DNA of 64,000 bases from Alkalilimnicola sp. S0819 (GCF_009295635.1 NZ_WHIW01000005.1:141846-205845), one strand, 5' to 3'. Positions 38,930 through 48,029 are shown, counted from the first letter of the stretch. Numbers and translations: made by a program. The notes: generated from the sequence alone by a model not told the origin.

Positions 38930-40558
38930 ATGAAACGACTCGCTTCCTGGTGGCGCCGCAAGGCACCGCCCGCCTCGCCGCCCGGCGCGGCTGACACGGA
39001 TGATGAACAGCTGTGGGTTTCCCGCGCCCACTTGCGGCGCATGGAGGAGCTGGCACAACGTTATCGCAGCATCGTCGATCTCATACCCGAGGCGGTGTGC
39101 GTGGTGGCCCCGGATGGCCGGTATCTGGAACGCAATGCCCATGCGGAGACGCTCACCGGCATAGGGATCGATGCGGTGCGTGGCCGCTCCTTTCTGGATC
39201 TGGTGATCCCGGAGGATCGGGAGAGAGCCTTCGAGGCCGTCAATGGCGCCAAGCAGGGCAAGCCGCAGAACACCGGGTTCCGAGTCTACAACGCCGAAGG
39301 TGGTGTGGTGCATACCGACCTGACGGTAGCGCCCATCGTCAGCGAGGGGGAGGTGGTGGCGGTGTTCGGGCTGGCTCGGGACATGACCCACCGGGTAGAA
39401 GCGGAGCGCCGGCTCAAGGCCAGCGAGCAGAAGTTCCGCAGCCTGTTCCACCACAGCCTGGACGGCATCCTGCTGATCAGTAGCGACTATCGGATTATTG
39501 ATGCCAACCCGGCCGTCTGCGCCATGCTGCAGCGGGACAAGGAGCAGCTGGTGGGTCAGCCCAGTGAGCTGGGCATGGTCAATGATGCGGCGCTGCGGGC
39601 GGCGCGCCAGGCGCAGCGCCGTCATGGCAGCTTTCGCGGCGAACTCTACGCCCGGCGGGCCGATGGCGGGGTGTTTCCGGTGGAAGTCAGCGCCTCCAGG
39701 TTCGCCGGTGCCGATGGCGAGTACTACATCGCCACCGTGATGCGCGATATCAGTGAGCGCAAGCGCGCGGAGCACGCCCTGCGCGCGTCTCGGGAGGATA
39801 TACGCCGGCTGTGGGGCTTCGCCCAGTCGGTGCGTGAGCAGGAGCAGAAGCGGCTTGCCCGGGAAGTGCACGACGAACTGGGTCAGCTGCTCACGGCCAT
39901 GAAGCTGGACCTGGACTGGCTCAAGCGCAAGCTGCCCGAGGAGGAGACCTTCGTCGCCGACAAGGTGGCCGATCTGGAGGTGCTGCTCAGCGCCACTCTC
40001 GACGCCCAGCGGCGTTTGCTGGCGGGGCTGCGGCCTCGAGTTCTCGACGAGCTGGGCTTGGGAGCCGCCTGCCAATGGTTGCTGAGGGAGTTTACCGCCA
40101 GCAGTAACGTGCCTCATCAGCTGTGCCTCAGTCACGGCGAGTTCCAGTTGGAGGATGAGCTCGCCACCACGGTGTTTCGCATTGTCCAGGAGGCGCTCAC
40201 CAATGTGGCGCGACACGCGCAAGCCAGCCGGGTGCGGGTGAGCCTGATCCAGGGCGAGGGGCGCTTCTGCGTGCGGGTGCTCGATGACGGCTGCGGTCTG
40301 GCGTCTCGGCCAGACTCCTCTCAACAGCGGTTCGGGTTGCTGGGTATCCGTGAGCGGGTGAACCTGCTCAACGGCGAGCTGAGGCTGGAGAGCCAGCCCG
40401 GGTGCGGTACCGAGTTGCACGTGGATCTGCCGCTTGAGCCGGCGCGGGCTCCGGCTCAGGCGGGCGTGCCCGATCAGACCACGGCCAAGCTCGCCGGCGT
40501 GGCGCTCCAGGGGGGCGGAATCAGGGCGCACAGCCCGTGGGCGTGCCCCAGAGCGTGA
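38930..40558 (+). CDS. PAS-domain sensor histidine kinase, NarL-type (HisKA_3)
   Basis: 542 residues, no membrane helix, so soluble. PAS domain 1 is at about 44-150 (YRSIVDLIPEAVCVVAPDGR) and PAS 2 at about 165-285 (FRSLFHHSLDGILLISSDYR), with a PAC-like end (YYIATVMRDISERKRAE). The phosphoacceptor H314 lies in LAREVHDELGQLLTAMKLDL. The HATPase shows EALTNVARHAQAS (N box), VLDDGCGL and GLLGIRERV. The last 40 residues are a proline/alanine-rich tail. No LuxR-type response regulator is adjacent, so it is an orphan. Signal unknown. Confidence 0.93.
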   Translation: MKRLASWWRRKAPPASPPGAADTDDEQLWVSRAHLRRMEELAQRYRSIVDLIPEAVCVVAPDGRYLERNAHAETLTGIGIDAVRGRSFLDLVIPEDRERAFEAVNGAKQGKPQNTGFRVYNAEGGVVHTDLTVAPIVSEGEVVAVFGLARDMTHRVEAERRLKASEQKFRSLFHHSLDGILLISSDYRIIDANPAVCAMLQRDKEQLVGQPSELGMVNDAALRAARQAQRRHGSFRGELYARRADGGVFPVEVSASRFAGADGEYYIATVMRDISERKRAEHALRASREDIRRLWGFAQSVREQEQKRLAREVHDELGQLLTAMKLDLDWLKRKLPEEETFVADKVADLEVLLSATLDAQRRLLAGLRPRVLDELGLGAACQWLLREFTASSNVPHQLCLSHGEFQLEDELATTVFRIVQEALTNVARHAQASRVRVSLIQGEGRFCVRVLDDGCGLASRPDSSQQRFGLLGIRERVNLLNGELRLESQPGCGTELHVDLPLEPARAPAQAGVPDQTTAKLAGVALQGGGIRAHSPWACPRA

Positions 40559-40594
40559 ACGCCTCGATGAACCTTTACGGAGACGCGTAGGGTT

Positions 40595-40608
40595 CGCGCT
40601 CAAGCGCG
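40595..40608. terminator. Weak hairpin between convergent kinase and PyrK-like genes
   Basis: CGCGCT/AGCGCG arms (40595-40600, 40603-40608) separated by two bases, in the 75 bp gap between convergent genes. No T tract. Confidence 0.3.
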
Positions 40609-40633
40609 CGCCCTCGGTGGGTGATGCCGCGGG

Positions 40634-41299
40634 TCATGGGGCCGGGATCGGCTGGAAGACGTATTGCGGCAGCCCTTCCGCTTCTTCATCCAGCCGCCGG
40701 CGCAGCTTTTCCCCTCCCAGAGCCAGCACCCGCACGTCCGGCTTTGTTTCCAGCCCTCCCCACCAACGCCGCAGCAGGCCCACCGCATCGCCCTCGAAAC
40801 ACCCGGGCAGGCCATCCGGATGGGCGATGCGGCTGGGAATGCCGAGTTCCTCCAGCATGGCGATGCCGGCAATCGCTTCCGCCGGTTTCGGGCCGATCAG
40901 GTAACGGGAGGGGCGTGGCCGAAACGGCAGGCTGTCCGCGGCGCCGATGAGCACCAGCCGGGGTGGGGGATTCTGGCGCCGGGCGGCATGCAGCGCGGCC
41001 GCCAGGCCCACTTCATCCGCCAGCAGTACCGGGGCCGCCGGTGCCGCGGGACCCAGCGGGCCGTTCACGCGGCAGGGGCTGCCGGGGCGCAGTTCGGGCA
41101 GCTTGCGGGCAAGCGCGGGGGGCAACAGCAGCGCGGTCCACTCGGCGTGTTGTTCCAGCACGGGTAGGCGGAGGCTTTGCCCCTGCAGGTCCAGTTCCAG
41201 CCATTGCCCCGGTGCGGCCGGCGGGTGGCGGGCCGCCAGGCGCAGCATCTGCCAGCCCTGGGCAAGCGGCCCCAGGCCTTGCACAGGGGCGTCGTTCAC
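40634..41299 (-). CDS. PyrK-like ferredoxin-reductase-type protein
   Basis: 221 residues from GTG 41299, overlapping the pseudo-dihydroorotase stop by 4 nt. It follows the ferredoxin-reductase/dihydroorotate dehydrogenase electron transfer layout in outline (LRLAARHPPAAPGQWLELDLQG, SPCRVNGPLGPAAPAAPVLLADEVG, later LEELGIPSRIAHPDG). The RxYS FAD-binding motif and the C-terminal iron-sulfur cysteines of PyrK are missing; only two cysteines occur. It is therefore unlikely to carry the usual cofactors. Function unknown; the pyr context suggests a scaffold or regulatory subunit. Confidence 0.65.
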   Translation of the reverse strand: MNDAPVQGLGPLAQGWQMLRLAARHPPAAPGQWLELDLQGQSLRLPVLEQHAEWTALLLPPALARKLPELRPGSPCRVNGPLGPAAPAAPVLLADEVGLAAALHAARRQNPPPRLVLIGAADSLPFRPRPSRYLIGPKPAEAIAGIAMLEELGIPSRIAHPDGLPGCFEGDAVGLLRRWWGGLETKPDVRVLALGGEKLRRRLDEEAEGLPQYVFQPIPAP

Positions 41300-42579
41300 G
41301 GCGTGCGTTCAAAGACCACGCGCCCAGCCAGCAAGGTGTGGCTGGCACGGCCGCTGAATTCCCAGCCGTGGTAGAGGCTGTTCTTGCCGCGACTGAGCAT
41401 GGTCTCGGGCCGATGCCACCAGACCGCGTGCGGGTCCAGCACGCAGATATCGGCCGGGGCGCCGGGCTGCAGGCGCCCCGCATCCAGGCCGAGGATGCGG
41501 GCCGGGTTGCTGGTCACGCAGGCCAGCGCCTGATGCAGCGGCAGTACACGATCATCGGCCAGGCGCAGGATCAGGGCGAGCAGGCTGTCCACCGCGGACA
41601 CGCCGGGCTCGGTCTCGCTGAACGGGGCGCACTTGGCGTCGGCATCGTGGGGCTGGTGGTCGGAGCAGATCACCTCGATCACGCCCTGGGCCAGGGCGCG
41701 ACGCAGGGCGTCCCGGTCGGCGGTGCTGCGCAGCGGCGGCTGCAGATGGGCCTCGGCGCGAAAGCCGCTGACGTCCATCTCGTTGAAGAACAGATGGTGA
41801 ATGCTCACATCGGCGCTCACCGGCAGGCCGTCGTGACGGGCCCGGGCCAGCAATTCCGCGCCCCGGGCGGTGGACAGGCGGGTGAAGTGCACGGGCCCGC
41901 CCACGGCGTCCACCAGCGCCAGATCCCGGGCGAGCGCCGCGGTCTCGGCGGCCTCCGGTATGCCGGGAATGCCGAGCCGGGTGGCGACGTGCCCCTCGTG
42001 CATGCCGCCCTCGCGGTGCAGCCAGGGGTCCCGGGGGGTGAGCAGTACCGGCAGTTGCTGGGTGGCGGCGTATTCCAGCGCCCGGCGCAGCACCAGGCTG
42101 TTGGCCACCGGCTGGCCGCCGTCGCTGAGCGCCGGGCAGCCGGCCCGTTTCAGCGCGGCCATTTCGCTCAGGCGCTCGCCTTCCAGGCCCAGGGTCAGCG
42201 CCCCCAGCGGGATGACGCGGGCGGCGTCGGTTTCCTCGGCCCGGCGGTGGATCAGCTCCACCACCGAGGGGCTGTCGATCACCGGGCGGGTGTCCGGCGG
42301 GCAGCAGGCGTGGCCGATGCCGCCGCCGGCCGCGGCGCGGGCTTCACTGGCAATCGAGCCCTTGCGGCTATGGCCGGGTTCGCGCAGGCGCACGGACAGG
42401 TCCACCAGGGCGGGGATCACCCACTGCCCGGCGGCGTCCAGGGTGCGCTCGGCCTGGAAGCCGGCAGGCGCGTCGCCGATGGCCTGAATGCGCCCCTCGG
42501 CGATGAACACATCGGCCTCGCCGTCGAAGCCGCTGGCCGGGTCGATGACACGGCCGTTGCTGATCAGCAGGCCCTTCAT
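41296..42579 (-). CDS. pyrC: Dihydroorotase-like protein, probably non-catalytic (PyrC'/PyrX)
   Basis: 427 residues from ATG 42579, in the long (type I-like) dihydroorotase family. The metal-binding HxH of VDxHxHxREPG is replaced: [11 protein letters not shown] has S62 and R64. Other segments such as HLQPPLR and [12 protein letters not shown] remain. This matches the inactive PyrC' that pairs with aspartate transcarbamoylase in Pseudomonas (family knowledge), where it holds the PyrB dodecamer together. A catalytic pyrC should exist elsewhere. It overlaps pyrB by 4 nt. Confidence 0.92.
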   Translation of the reverse strand: MKGLLISNGRVIDPASGFDGEADVFIAEGRIQAIGDAPAGFQAERTLDAAGQWVIPALVDLSVRLREPGHSRKGSIASEARAAAGGGIGHACCPPDTRPVIDSPSVVELIHRRAEETDAARVIPLGALTLGLEGERLSEMAALKRAGCPALSDGGQPVANSLVLRRALEYAATQQLPVLLTPRDPWLHREGGMHEGHVATRLGIPGIPEAAETAALARDLALVDAVGGPVHFTRLSTARGAELLARARHDGLPVSADVSIHHLFFNEMDVSGFRAEAHLQPPLRSTADRDALRRALAQGVIEVICSDHQPHDADAKCAPFSETEPGVSAVDSLLALILRLADDRVLPLHQALACVTSNPARILGLDAGRLQPGAPADICVLDPHAVWWHRPETMLSRGKNSLYHGWEFSGRASHTLLAGRVVFERTP

Positions 42580-43562
42580 GCCGCTCCCTCCCCCTGACGG
42601 GCCCCCAGGCACATGGACATCACCGCCATGCGCACGGCGATGCCGTTGGTGACCTGGCGCAGGATGACCGCGCGCTTGCCGTCGGCCACCGCCGAGTCGA
42701 TCTCCACCCCGCGATTGATGGGGCCGGGGTGCATGACGATGGCCTCCGGGTGCGCCAGGGCGAGCCGTTCCTCGCTCAAGCCGTAGAGGCGAAAGTATTC
42801 CGATTCACTGGGCAGCAACGCGCCCTGCATGCGCTCGCGCTGCAGCCGCAGCATGATCACCACGTCCACGTCCCGCAGCCCGGCGGTGAGATCGTGATAG
42901 ACCTGCGCCCCCAGACTGTCCACCTCGGCGGGCAGCAGGGTGCGCGGCCCGATCACCCGCACCTCGCCCACCCCCAGGCCGTTCAGGGCGTGGATCTGGG
43001 AGCGGGCCACCCGGGAGTGGAGGATGTCGCCGACGATGGCCACCCGCAGCGGGCCGAAATCCCCCTTGTGCTGGCGGATGGTGAGCATGTCCAGCATGGC
43101 CTGGGTGGGGTGGGCGTGCTGGCCGTCGCCGGCGTTGATCACCGCCACCCCGGGGCCGACTCGCTCGGCGACGAAATGTGCGGCGCCGGAGCTGGCGTGG
43201 CGCACCACGAACATATCGCTCTGCATGGCTTCCAGGTTGCGCAGCATGTCCAGCAGGCTCTCGCCCTTGCTGGTGGCGGAGTTGGCGATGTCCAGGTTGA
43301 CCACGTCCGCCGACAGGCGCTTGGCGGCCAGCTCGAAAGTGGTGCGGGTGCGGGTGCTGGGCTCGAAGAACAGGTTCATCACCGTGCGCCCGCGCAGCAG
43401 CGGCACCGACTTGATGGACTTGTCGATCACCCCGGTGAAGGACTGGGCGGTGTCGAGAATGTCGGTGAGCAGCTCCCGGGGCAGGCCCTCGGTGCTGAGA
43501 AAATGCCGCAGCCGGCCCTGACGGTCCAGTTGGATATCGTTCACAGGCTGCGCTCCTGCCAT
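42576..43562 (-). CDS. pyrB: Aspartate carbamoyltransferase catalytic subunit
   Basis: First committed step of pyrimidine synthesis: carbamoyl phosphate plus aspartate. 328 residues from ATG 43562. Carbamoyl-phosphate motif [51 protein letters not shown] and [12 protein letters not shown] are intact. A GTG at 43544 sits in a GTGA overlap with pyrR with an AGGAG 8 nt upstream and could be the true start, shortening the protein by six residues. Long N-terminus and PyrC' neighbour indicate a class A ATCase. Part of pyrR-pyrB-pyrC'. Confidence 0.95.
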   Translation of the reverse strand: MAGAQPVNDIQLDRQGRLRHFLSTEGLPRELLTDILDTAQSFTGVIDKSIKSVPLLRGRTVMNLFFEPSTRTRTTFELAAKRLSADVVNLDIANSATSKGESLLDMLRNLEAMQSDMFVVRHASSGAAHFVAERVGPGVAVINAGDGQHAHPTQAMLDMLTIRQHKGDFGPLRVAIVGDILHSRVARSQIHALNGLGVGEVRVIGPRTLLPAEVDSLGAQVYHDLTAGLRDVDVVIMLRLQRERMQGALLPSESEYFRLYGLSEERLALAHPEAIVMHPGPINRGVEIDSAVADGKRAVILRQVTNGIAVRMAVMSMCLGARQGEGAA

Positions 43563-44035
43563 TGCAGCGGCTCCGGTCCCCGCAACTTGATCTGGCGCTC
43601 GGCGGGTAGAGCCAGATGCTGGCCCACCACCTCGGCGGCGATCGGCAGTTCACGCCCGCCCCGGTCCACCGCCACGGCCAGGTGCACGCCGGCCGGGCGG
43701 CCGTAGTCGAAGATTTCGTTCAGTGCGGCGCGAATGGTGCGCCCGGTGTAGAGCACATCGTCGATGAGCAGGATGTGCCGTCCCTCCACCTCGAAGGGCA
43801 GCTGCGACGGCTGTACCCGGGGGTGCATGCCGATGCGGCTGAAATCATCGCGGTAGAAGGAGATGCCCAGTGTGCCCAGCGGTGTGCGCAGGCCCAGGCG
43901 GGGGTGCAGACGTTCGGCGATCCAGGCGCCGCCGGTGTGTATGCCGATCATGGCCGGGTCTTTCAGGCCCCGGGCCTCGATCAGCTGCGCGAGGCCCTCG
44001 GCCATGCGCTCGATGAGTTTCTCAGCTTGCTCCAT
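43541..44035 (-). CDS. pyrR: PyrR pyrimidine operon regulator / uracil phosphoribosyltransferase
   Basis: 164 residues from ATG 44035. PRTase-fold protein with PRPP motif [20 protein letters not shown] and the family block [43 protein letters not shown]. In Gram-positives PyrR attenuates pyr mRNA; in pseudomonads it acts differently. I see no clear anti-terminator leader here. Overlaps ruvX by 14 nt and pyrB by its 3' end. Confidence 0.93.
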   Translation of the reverse strand: MEQAEKLIERMAEGLAQLIEARGLKDPAMIGIHTGGAWIAERLHPRLGLRTPLGTLGISFYRDDFSRIGMHPRVQPSQLPFEVEGRHILLIDDVLYTGRTIRAALNEIFDYGRPAGVHLAVAVDRGGRELPIAAEVVGQHLALPAERQIKLRGPEPLQWQERSL

Positions 44036-44444
44036 GCGCCGCTTCCGCAAACCAGGTTTCGAGGATGACCTGGGCGGCCACCGCGTCCAGGCCGGCCTTG
44101 TGGCCGCCGCTCTCGCGCAGCCGCGCCTCGGCCTCGACGGAGGATAGCAGCTCCGCCACATGATGTACCGGCAGGTGGTAGCGGCCGTGCAGCCGCCGGG
44201 CGAAGCGCTCGGCCGCCTCGCTCATGGCGCTGGGGCTGCCGTCGGCGTGCAGGGGCAGGCCCACCACCAGCCCGGCCGGCGCCCACTGATCGAGCAGGGC
44301 GCGCAGCCGCTCCCAGGGGATGCCCTGGCGGCAGTCCAGCGTTTCCAGCGGACGCGCGCTCCCGGTGAGAGACTGCCCCACCGCCACGCCTAGGCGCCGC
44401 TCGCCGAAGTCGAAGGCCAGATAGGTGCCAGGGGGGCAGGTCAT
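44022..44444 (-). CDS. ruvX: RuvX/YqgF Holliday junction resolvase-like protein
   Basis: 140 residues, RNase H-like fold. YLAFDFGERRLGVAVG (first catalytic Asp), VVGLPLHADGS, and the end motif SSVEAEARLRESGGHKAGLDAVAAQVILETW are typical. The family processes 16S rRNA 5' ends and may resolve junctions. It overlaps pyrR by 14 nt; yqgE, its usual partner, lies about 2 kb upstream, split off by the sbtA-lysR pair. Confidence 0.92.
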   Translation of the reverse strand: MTCPPGTYLAFDFGERRLGVAVGQSLTGSARPLETLDCRQGIPWERLRALLDQWAPAGLVVGLPLHADGSPSAMSEAAERFARRLHGRYHLPVHHVAELLSSVEAEARLRESGGHKAGLDAVAAQVILETWFAEAAHGAS

Positions 44445-44547
44445 GGTGTGCCTTGTGGTCCGCGTATGCCGTCAATCGGGCACAGAGACTACGACGTTGC
44501 GCGGGCACTGTCCAAGGGCGCGGTGCCCGCGCCGCGGGTGGGCGTCC

Positions 44548-45489
44548 TCAGCCCGCCAGCATCCGCCACAGCTGGTGATAAAGCGGAATCCCGATGAGCA
44601 CATTGAAGGGGAAGGTCAGGCCCAGCGAGGCCAGCATGGCCAGGCCGATGTTGGCCTGCGGAATGGCGGCACGCACCGCCACCGGGGCGGCGATGTAGGA
44701 CGCGCTGGCGGTCAGCGCGGCGAGGACCACCGCCGAGCCTTCTTCCAGCCCCAGCCCGTAGCCCATGGCCAGGCCCGCGAGCGACAGCACGGCCGGGGCG
44801 CACAGGGCGAACACCATCAACCGCGCGTGGCCGAGCTTGAGTCCGCGCAGGGTGTCCGCCGCCACCAGGCCCATCTCCAGCAGAAACAGGGCGAGCACCC
44901 CCTGGAAGGCGCCGGTGTAGAGGCTGGTCACCCCGCTGCCGCCGTTGGGTCCGTACAGCCAGCCGATCAACACGCCGCCCACCAACAGGATCACGCCTCG
45001 GTTGGTCAGGGTTTCGTGCCACAGCGCCGAGGGCTGCTCCCCGGCCCGGGCCCCGGCCAGGTGGCGGAACAGAAACAGGCCGACGAGGATGGCGGGCAGC
45101 TCCAGCAGCACCAGGTAAAGCGTTACCTGGCCGCCCACCGCCAGTTCGTGGGTCTCGGCGTAGGCCAGTGCGACCGCGAAGGTGCCCGCGCTCACCGAAC
45201 CATAATGGGCGGCGAGGCTGGCGCTGTCGGCCAGCGGCAAGCCCACCAGATGGCGCACCACGGGGAAGACCAGCAGCGGAATGGCAATGCCCAGCAGGGT
45301 GATGCCGGCCAGCTCCCACAGCAGCGCCGGGCTCAGGCTGCCGTTCAGGGCCATGCCGCCCTTGAGGCCGATGGTGAGCATGAGCAGCAGGCCGAGAACG
45401 TCACAGGCGGCCCGGGGAATGGACAGATCCGAGCGCACCAGGCCGGCGAACAGGCCGAGCAGGAAGAACATGACAACGATATCGGGCAC
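44548..45489 (-). CDS. SbtA-like sodium-dependent bicarbonate transporter
   Basis: 313 residues from GTG 45489, with an AAGGAGG site 6 nt upstream. Ten hydrophobic segments. It matches the DUF897/SbtA family (FFLLGLFAGLVRSDLSIP, GLKGGMALNGS, HYGSVSAGTFAVALAYAE, ALTASASYIAAPVAVRAAIP). In cyanobacteria SbtA imports bicarbonate; in proteobacteria it is found in autotrophs and anaplerotic CO2 users. No sbtB-like PII gene is next to it. Divergent from a LysR gene that probably controls it. Confidence 0.9.
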   Translation of the reverse strand: MPDIVVMFFLLGLFAGLVRSDLSIPRAACDVLGLLLMLTIGLKGGMALNGSLSPALLWELAGITLLGIAIPLLVFPVVRHLVGLPLADSASLAAHYGSVSAGTFAVALAYAETHELAVGGQVTLYLVLLELPAILVGLFLFRHLAGARAGEQPSALWHETLTNRGVILLVGGVLIGWLYGPNGGSGVTSLYTGAFQGVLALFLLEMGLVAADTLRGLKLGHARLMVFALCAPAVLSLAGLAMGYGLGLEEGSAVVLAALTASASYIAAPVAVRAAIPQANIGLAMLASLGLTFPFNVLIGIPLYHQLWRMLAG

Positions 45490-45512
45490 GGGGACCTCCT
45501 TGGGCTTGTGGC

Positions 45513-45525
45513 GTTGCGGCGCAAC
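45513..45525. promoter_or_regulatory. Inverted repeat in the sbtA leader
   Basis: GTTGCG-G-CGCAAC is a perfect 6 bp inverted repeat 24 nt before the sbtA start. The TTGC...GCAA core has the symmetry of LysR-type sites. It could be an operator or a leader hairpin. A second palindrome, CCATGCATGG, lies at 45568-45577 between the two genes. Confidence 0.35.
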
Positions 45526-45564
45526 AATCCCTGAGATGGCGCGGAAACGAAAGTAAATAAAAGA

Positions 45565-45592
45565 TTCCCATGCATGGATGTTTATCTATAAT
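45565..45592 (+). promoter_or_regulatory. Promoter of the LysR gene, possibly leaderless
   Basis: -35 TTCCCA (45565-45570), 16 bp spacer, perfect -10 TATAAT (45587-45592) in a short AT-rich stretch. The expected start of transcription falls on or next to the ATG at 45599, so the mRNA may lack a 5' leader. Confidence 0.55.
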
Positions 45593-45598
45593 TACTTC

Positions 45599-46567
45599 AT
45601 GCGTCCGCGCCAGCTCACCATCCGTCTGCTCCAGGTCTACGCCGAAGTGGTGCGCTCCGGCTCCGTGACCGACACGGCCGCCCGGCTGCACCTGACGCAG
45701 CCCACCGTGTCCCAGCAACTGCGCCGGCTGCGCGAAATGGTGGGGGCGCGGATTCTGCACAGCCGCCAGGGGCGCTTGGTGCCCACCGAGGTGGGGCAGT
45801 CCTTGTATCGCTTGAGCCAGGATGTGCTCAGCCGCGTGGACAGCTTCGTGCAGTACCTGGACGAGTACCGCGAGGGAGAGCGGGGGCATTTCAGCATCGC
45901 GCTGGTGAACACCGCCCAGTACGTGCTCCCGCGGTTGCTGGCGCCCTTCACCCGCGATTGCCCCGATGTGGACGTCACGGTGGAGGTGGGTAACCGGGAA
46001 CAGGTGCTGCAGCGCTTTCACCGCCACGAGGACGACCTGTACATCTTCAGCCATCCGCCGGCGGGTGAGGAGGTGATCGCGGCCCCTTTCCTGGCCAACC
46101 CCCTGGTGGTGGTCGCACCCGCCGATTCGCCCTGGGCGCGCCGCGGCCCCCTGTCCTTCAAAATGCTGGCCGGGGAGCGCTTCCTGCTGCGGGAGCCGGG
46201 CTCGGCCACCCGACGCCTGGTCGACAACTGGCTGAGCAGTCAGGAGATCAGCCTGCGCCACACCCAGCAGATTGCCAGCAACGAGGGGATACGTGTCGCG
46301 GTGGGCGCCGGCATGGGCCTGGCGGTGCTGTCCGAGCACGTGCTGCGCGAATCCCACCCCGAGATATGCATCCTGCCGGTGGGCGGGTTTCCCCTGCAGA
46401 GCCGCTGGCAGTTCGTGCTACGCCGCGGGCGGCATTTGCCGCCCGCGGCGCGGCGTTTTCTGGGCTTCTCGGCGCAGGCGCTGCGCCGGGAGATCGATGC
46501 GATGGAGGGTGAGCACGCCATCGCGGCGCTGCTCGCCGGCGGCGGGGGCAGCGACGATCAGGCGTGA
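45599..46567 (+). CDS. LysR family regulator (CbbR/CynR-like)
   Basis: 322 residues from ATG 45599; an upstream ATG at 45578 would add seven residues but overlaps the -10 box. N-terminal winged HTH: LLQVYAEVVRSGSVTDTAARLHLTQPTVSQQLRRLREMVG. The effector domain covers about 90-300 (GHFSIALVNTAQYVLPRLL, LLREPGSATRRLVDNWL, VAVGAGMGLAVLSEHVL), the last resembling CbbR/CmpR-type regulators. Divergent from sbtA, its probable target. The 3' end overlaps convergent yqgE by 10 nt. Confidence 0.92.
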   Translation: MRPRQLTIRLLQVYAEVVRSGSVTDTAARLHLTQPTVSQQLRRLREMVGARILHSRQGRLVPTEVGQSLYRLSQDVLSRVDSFVQYLDEYREGERGHFSIALVNTAQYVLPRLLAPFTRDCPDVDVTVEVGNREQVLQRFHRHEDDLYIFSHPPAGEEVIAAPFLANPLVVVAPADSPWARRGPLSFKMLAGERFLLREPGSATRRLVDNWLSSQEISLRHTQQIASNEGIRVAVGAGMGLAVLSEHVLRESHPEICILPVGGFPLQSRWQFVLRRGRHLPPAARRFLGFSAQALRREIDAMEGEHAIAALLAGGGGSDDQA

Positions 46568-47121
46568 CCGGCTCCGGGGGCGAGCAGGTTCAGGTCCACC
46601 CCCAGCAGCGAGGCCGCGGCCTGCCAGCGCTCCGACGGCGCCCGCTCGAACAGGATGGCGCTGTCCGCCGGCCCGCTGAGCCAGCTGTTCTCGGCCAACT
46701 CCTGCTCCAGTTGCCCGGCCCCCCAGCCGGCATAGCCCAGGGCAATGAGAAAACGCTCCGGGCCTTCTTGCGCTGCCACGGCTTCCAGGATGTCCCGTGA
46801 CGTGGTGATCGCCACCTCATCGCTGATCTGCAGCGAGGACTCCCATTGCCGCGAGGGGGCATGCAGCACGAAGCCACGATCCCGCTGCACCGGCCCACCC
46901 ATGTAGACCACGGTCTGAGCCAGTTCGGGCGCCTCGCAGGGCAGGCTCATGTGCTCCAGCAATTCCCCCAGGGAGACCTCCGTGGGGCGATTGATGACGA
47001 TGCCCAGCGCGCCCTCCTCGGTGTGCTCGCAGACGTAGGTGACGGTACGGGAGAAGTTGGGATCGTCCAGGCTGGGCATGGCGATCAGGAAATGGCCGTT
47101 GAGGAAGTCTTCCGTGCTCAT
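46558..47121 (-). CDS. yqgE: YqgE/AlgH family protein
   Basis: 187 residues from ATG 47121, beginning STEDFLNGHFLIAMPSLDDPNF as in the family. CEHTEEGALGIVINRPTEVSL, YMGGPVQRDRGFVLH and ALGYAGWGAGQLEQELAENSWL are conserved. It was linked to alginate regulation in Pseudomonas, but its molecular role is unknown. Usually next to ruvX; here the sbtA-lysR pair lies between them. Confidence 0.93.
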   Translation of the reverse strand: MSTEDFLNGHFLIAMPSLDDPNFSRTVTYVCEHTEEGALGIVINRPTEVSLGELLEHMSLPCEAPELAQTVVYMGGPVQRDRGFVLHAPSRQWESSLQISDEVAITTSRDILEAVAAQEGPERFLIALGYAGWGAGQLEQELAENSWLSGPADSAILFERAPSERWQAAASLLGVDLNLLAPGAGHA

Positions 47122-47168
47122 GGAGCCAGTATCCGCCAGGGGGGGCTCGGCGGACAAGGGCGTTGCGC

Positions 47169-48029
47169 TCAGCGGGTGCTCAAGCCCCCAGCGCTGAAGC
47201 GCCAGGTGCGAGTGATCACCAGTTGCTCCCTGCCCTGGCGCACCTCGGCGGCCACCGCGGGGTAGGGGGCGGCGAGTTGCACGATGCGCATGGCGGCCTG
47301 GTCCAGCGCCGGGTGGGGGGAGGGGCGGTTGATGCGGATGTCCGCCACGCTGCCGTCGGCCCGCAGGGTCACATCCAGCACCAGGCTGCCGCTCAGTCCC
47401 AGGCGCCGGGCCTGCTCGGGGTAGTTGAGATTGCCCACCTGTTCCACCCGGTCGATCCAGCGGCGCATATAGTCGGCGGCCGCGTGGGCGCGGGTGGCGG
47501 CGCTGATGAAATGCTTGCTAGGCCCGCGGGCGCCGGCGGCCTCGGGGGAGGGGTCGAATTCCGCCTGGCGGGCGCTGCTGGTGCGAGTGGGGCGCAGGTT
47601 GATCGGCTCCAGCGCCCGGGGCGCGGGGCGGTGGCTGTCTTGGCGCCGGGCGCGCTCGCGGGCGGTGGCCTCGCTGCTGATCAGGGATTCGCTGTCCCGA
47701 TGCGCTCGCCGAGTCTGCTCTCGGCGCTGCTGCTGGGACAGCCCGGCCTGGCGGCTGTGGGTATGGGAGGGCTCCCGTGGCCGAGCGCGGTCATCCAGGT
47801 CGCCGCCGCCTTCCTGGTCGGCTTGGGCGAGGAAGTCATGGTGCTCAGGCGCCTGTTGCTCGGGTAACGTCGCCAGCGTGATCTCCAGTACGTCCCGGGG
47901 CGGGCGCTTGGCCGGGTCCGCCTGGCTGAAGCCAACGCCCAGGATGATAAGCCCGTGCAGCACCGCGGCCAGGAACAGAGCCAGGGCCAGGCGGTCGGGG
48001 GCGTGGGCTTGGGCGGTGGTGGCACTCAT
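47169..48029 (-). CDS. TonB family energy transducer
   Basis: 286 residues from ATG 48029. N-terminal helix (about 12-34, LALALFLAAVLHGLIILGVG), a long charged linker rich in Arg, Gln, Glu and Ser (about 60-165) instead of the classical Pro-Glu/Pro-Lys repeats, and a C-terminal TonB domain (NYPEQARRLGLSGSLVLDVT, DQAAMRIVQLAAPYPA). It lies in the position of tonB3 of P. aeruginosa (from memory), next to yqgE. No exbBD nearby. It overlaps the Gx transporter gene by 4 nt, so it is translated as part of the apbE-eetA-eetB unit. Confidence 0.9.
   Translation of the reverse strand: MSATTAQAHAPDRLALALFLAAVLHGLIILGVGFSQADPAKRPPRDVLEITLATLPEQQAPEHHDFLAQADQEGGGDLDDRARPREPSHTHSRQAGLSQQQRREQTRRAHRDSESLISSEATARERARRQDSHRPAPRALEPINLRPTRTSSARQAEFDPSPEAAGARGPSKHFISAATRAHAAADYMRRWIDRVEQVGNLNYPEQARRLGLSGSLVLDVTLRADGSVADIRINRPSPHPALDQAAMRIVQLAAPYPAVAAEVRQGREQLVITRTWRFSAGGLSTR

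Noticed and set aside
43541..44035. PyrR-controlled attenuator in the pyr leader
   Set aside because: No anti-antiterminator or terminator pair can be drawn around the pyrR or pyrB start, where genes overlap.
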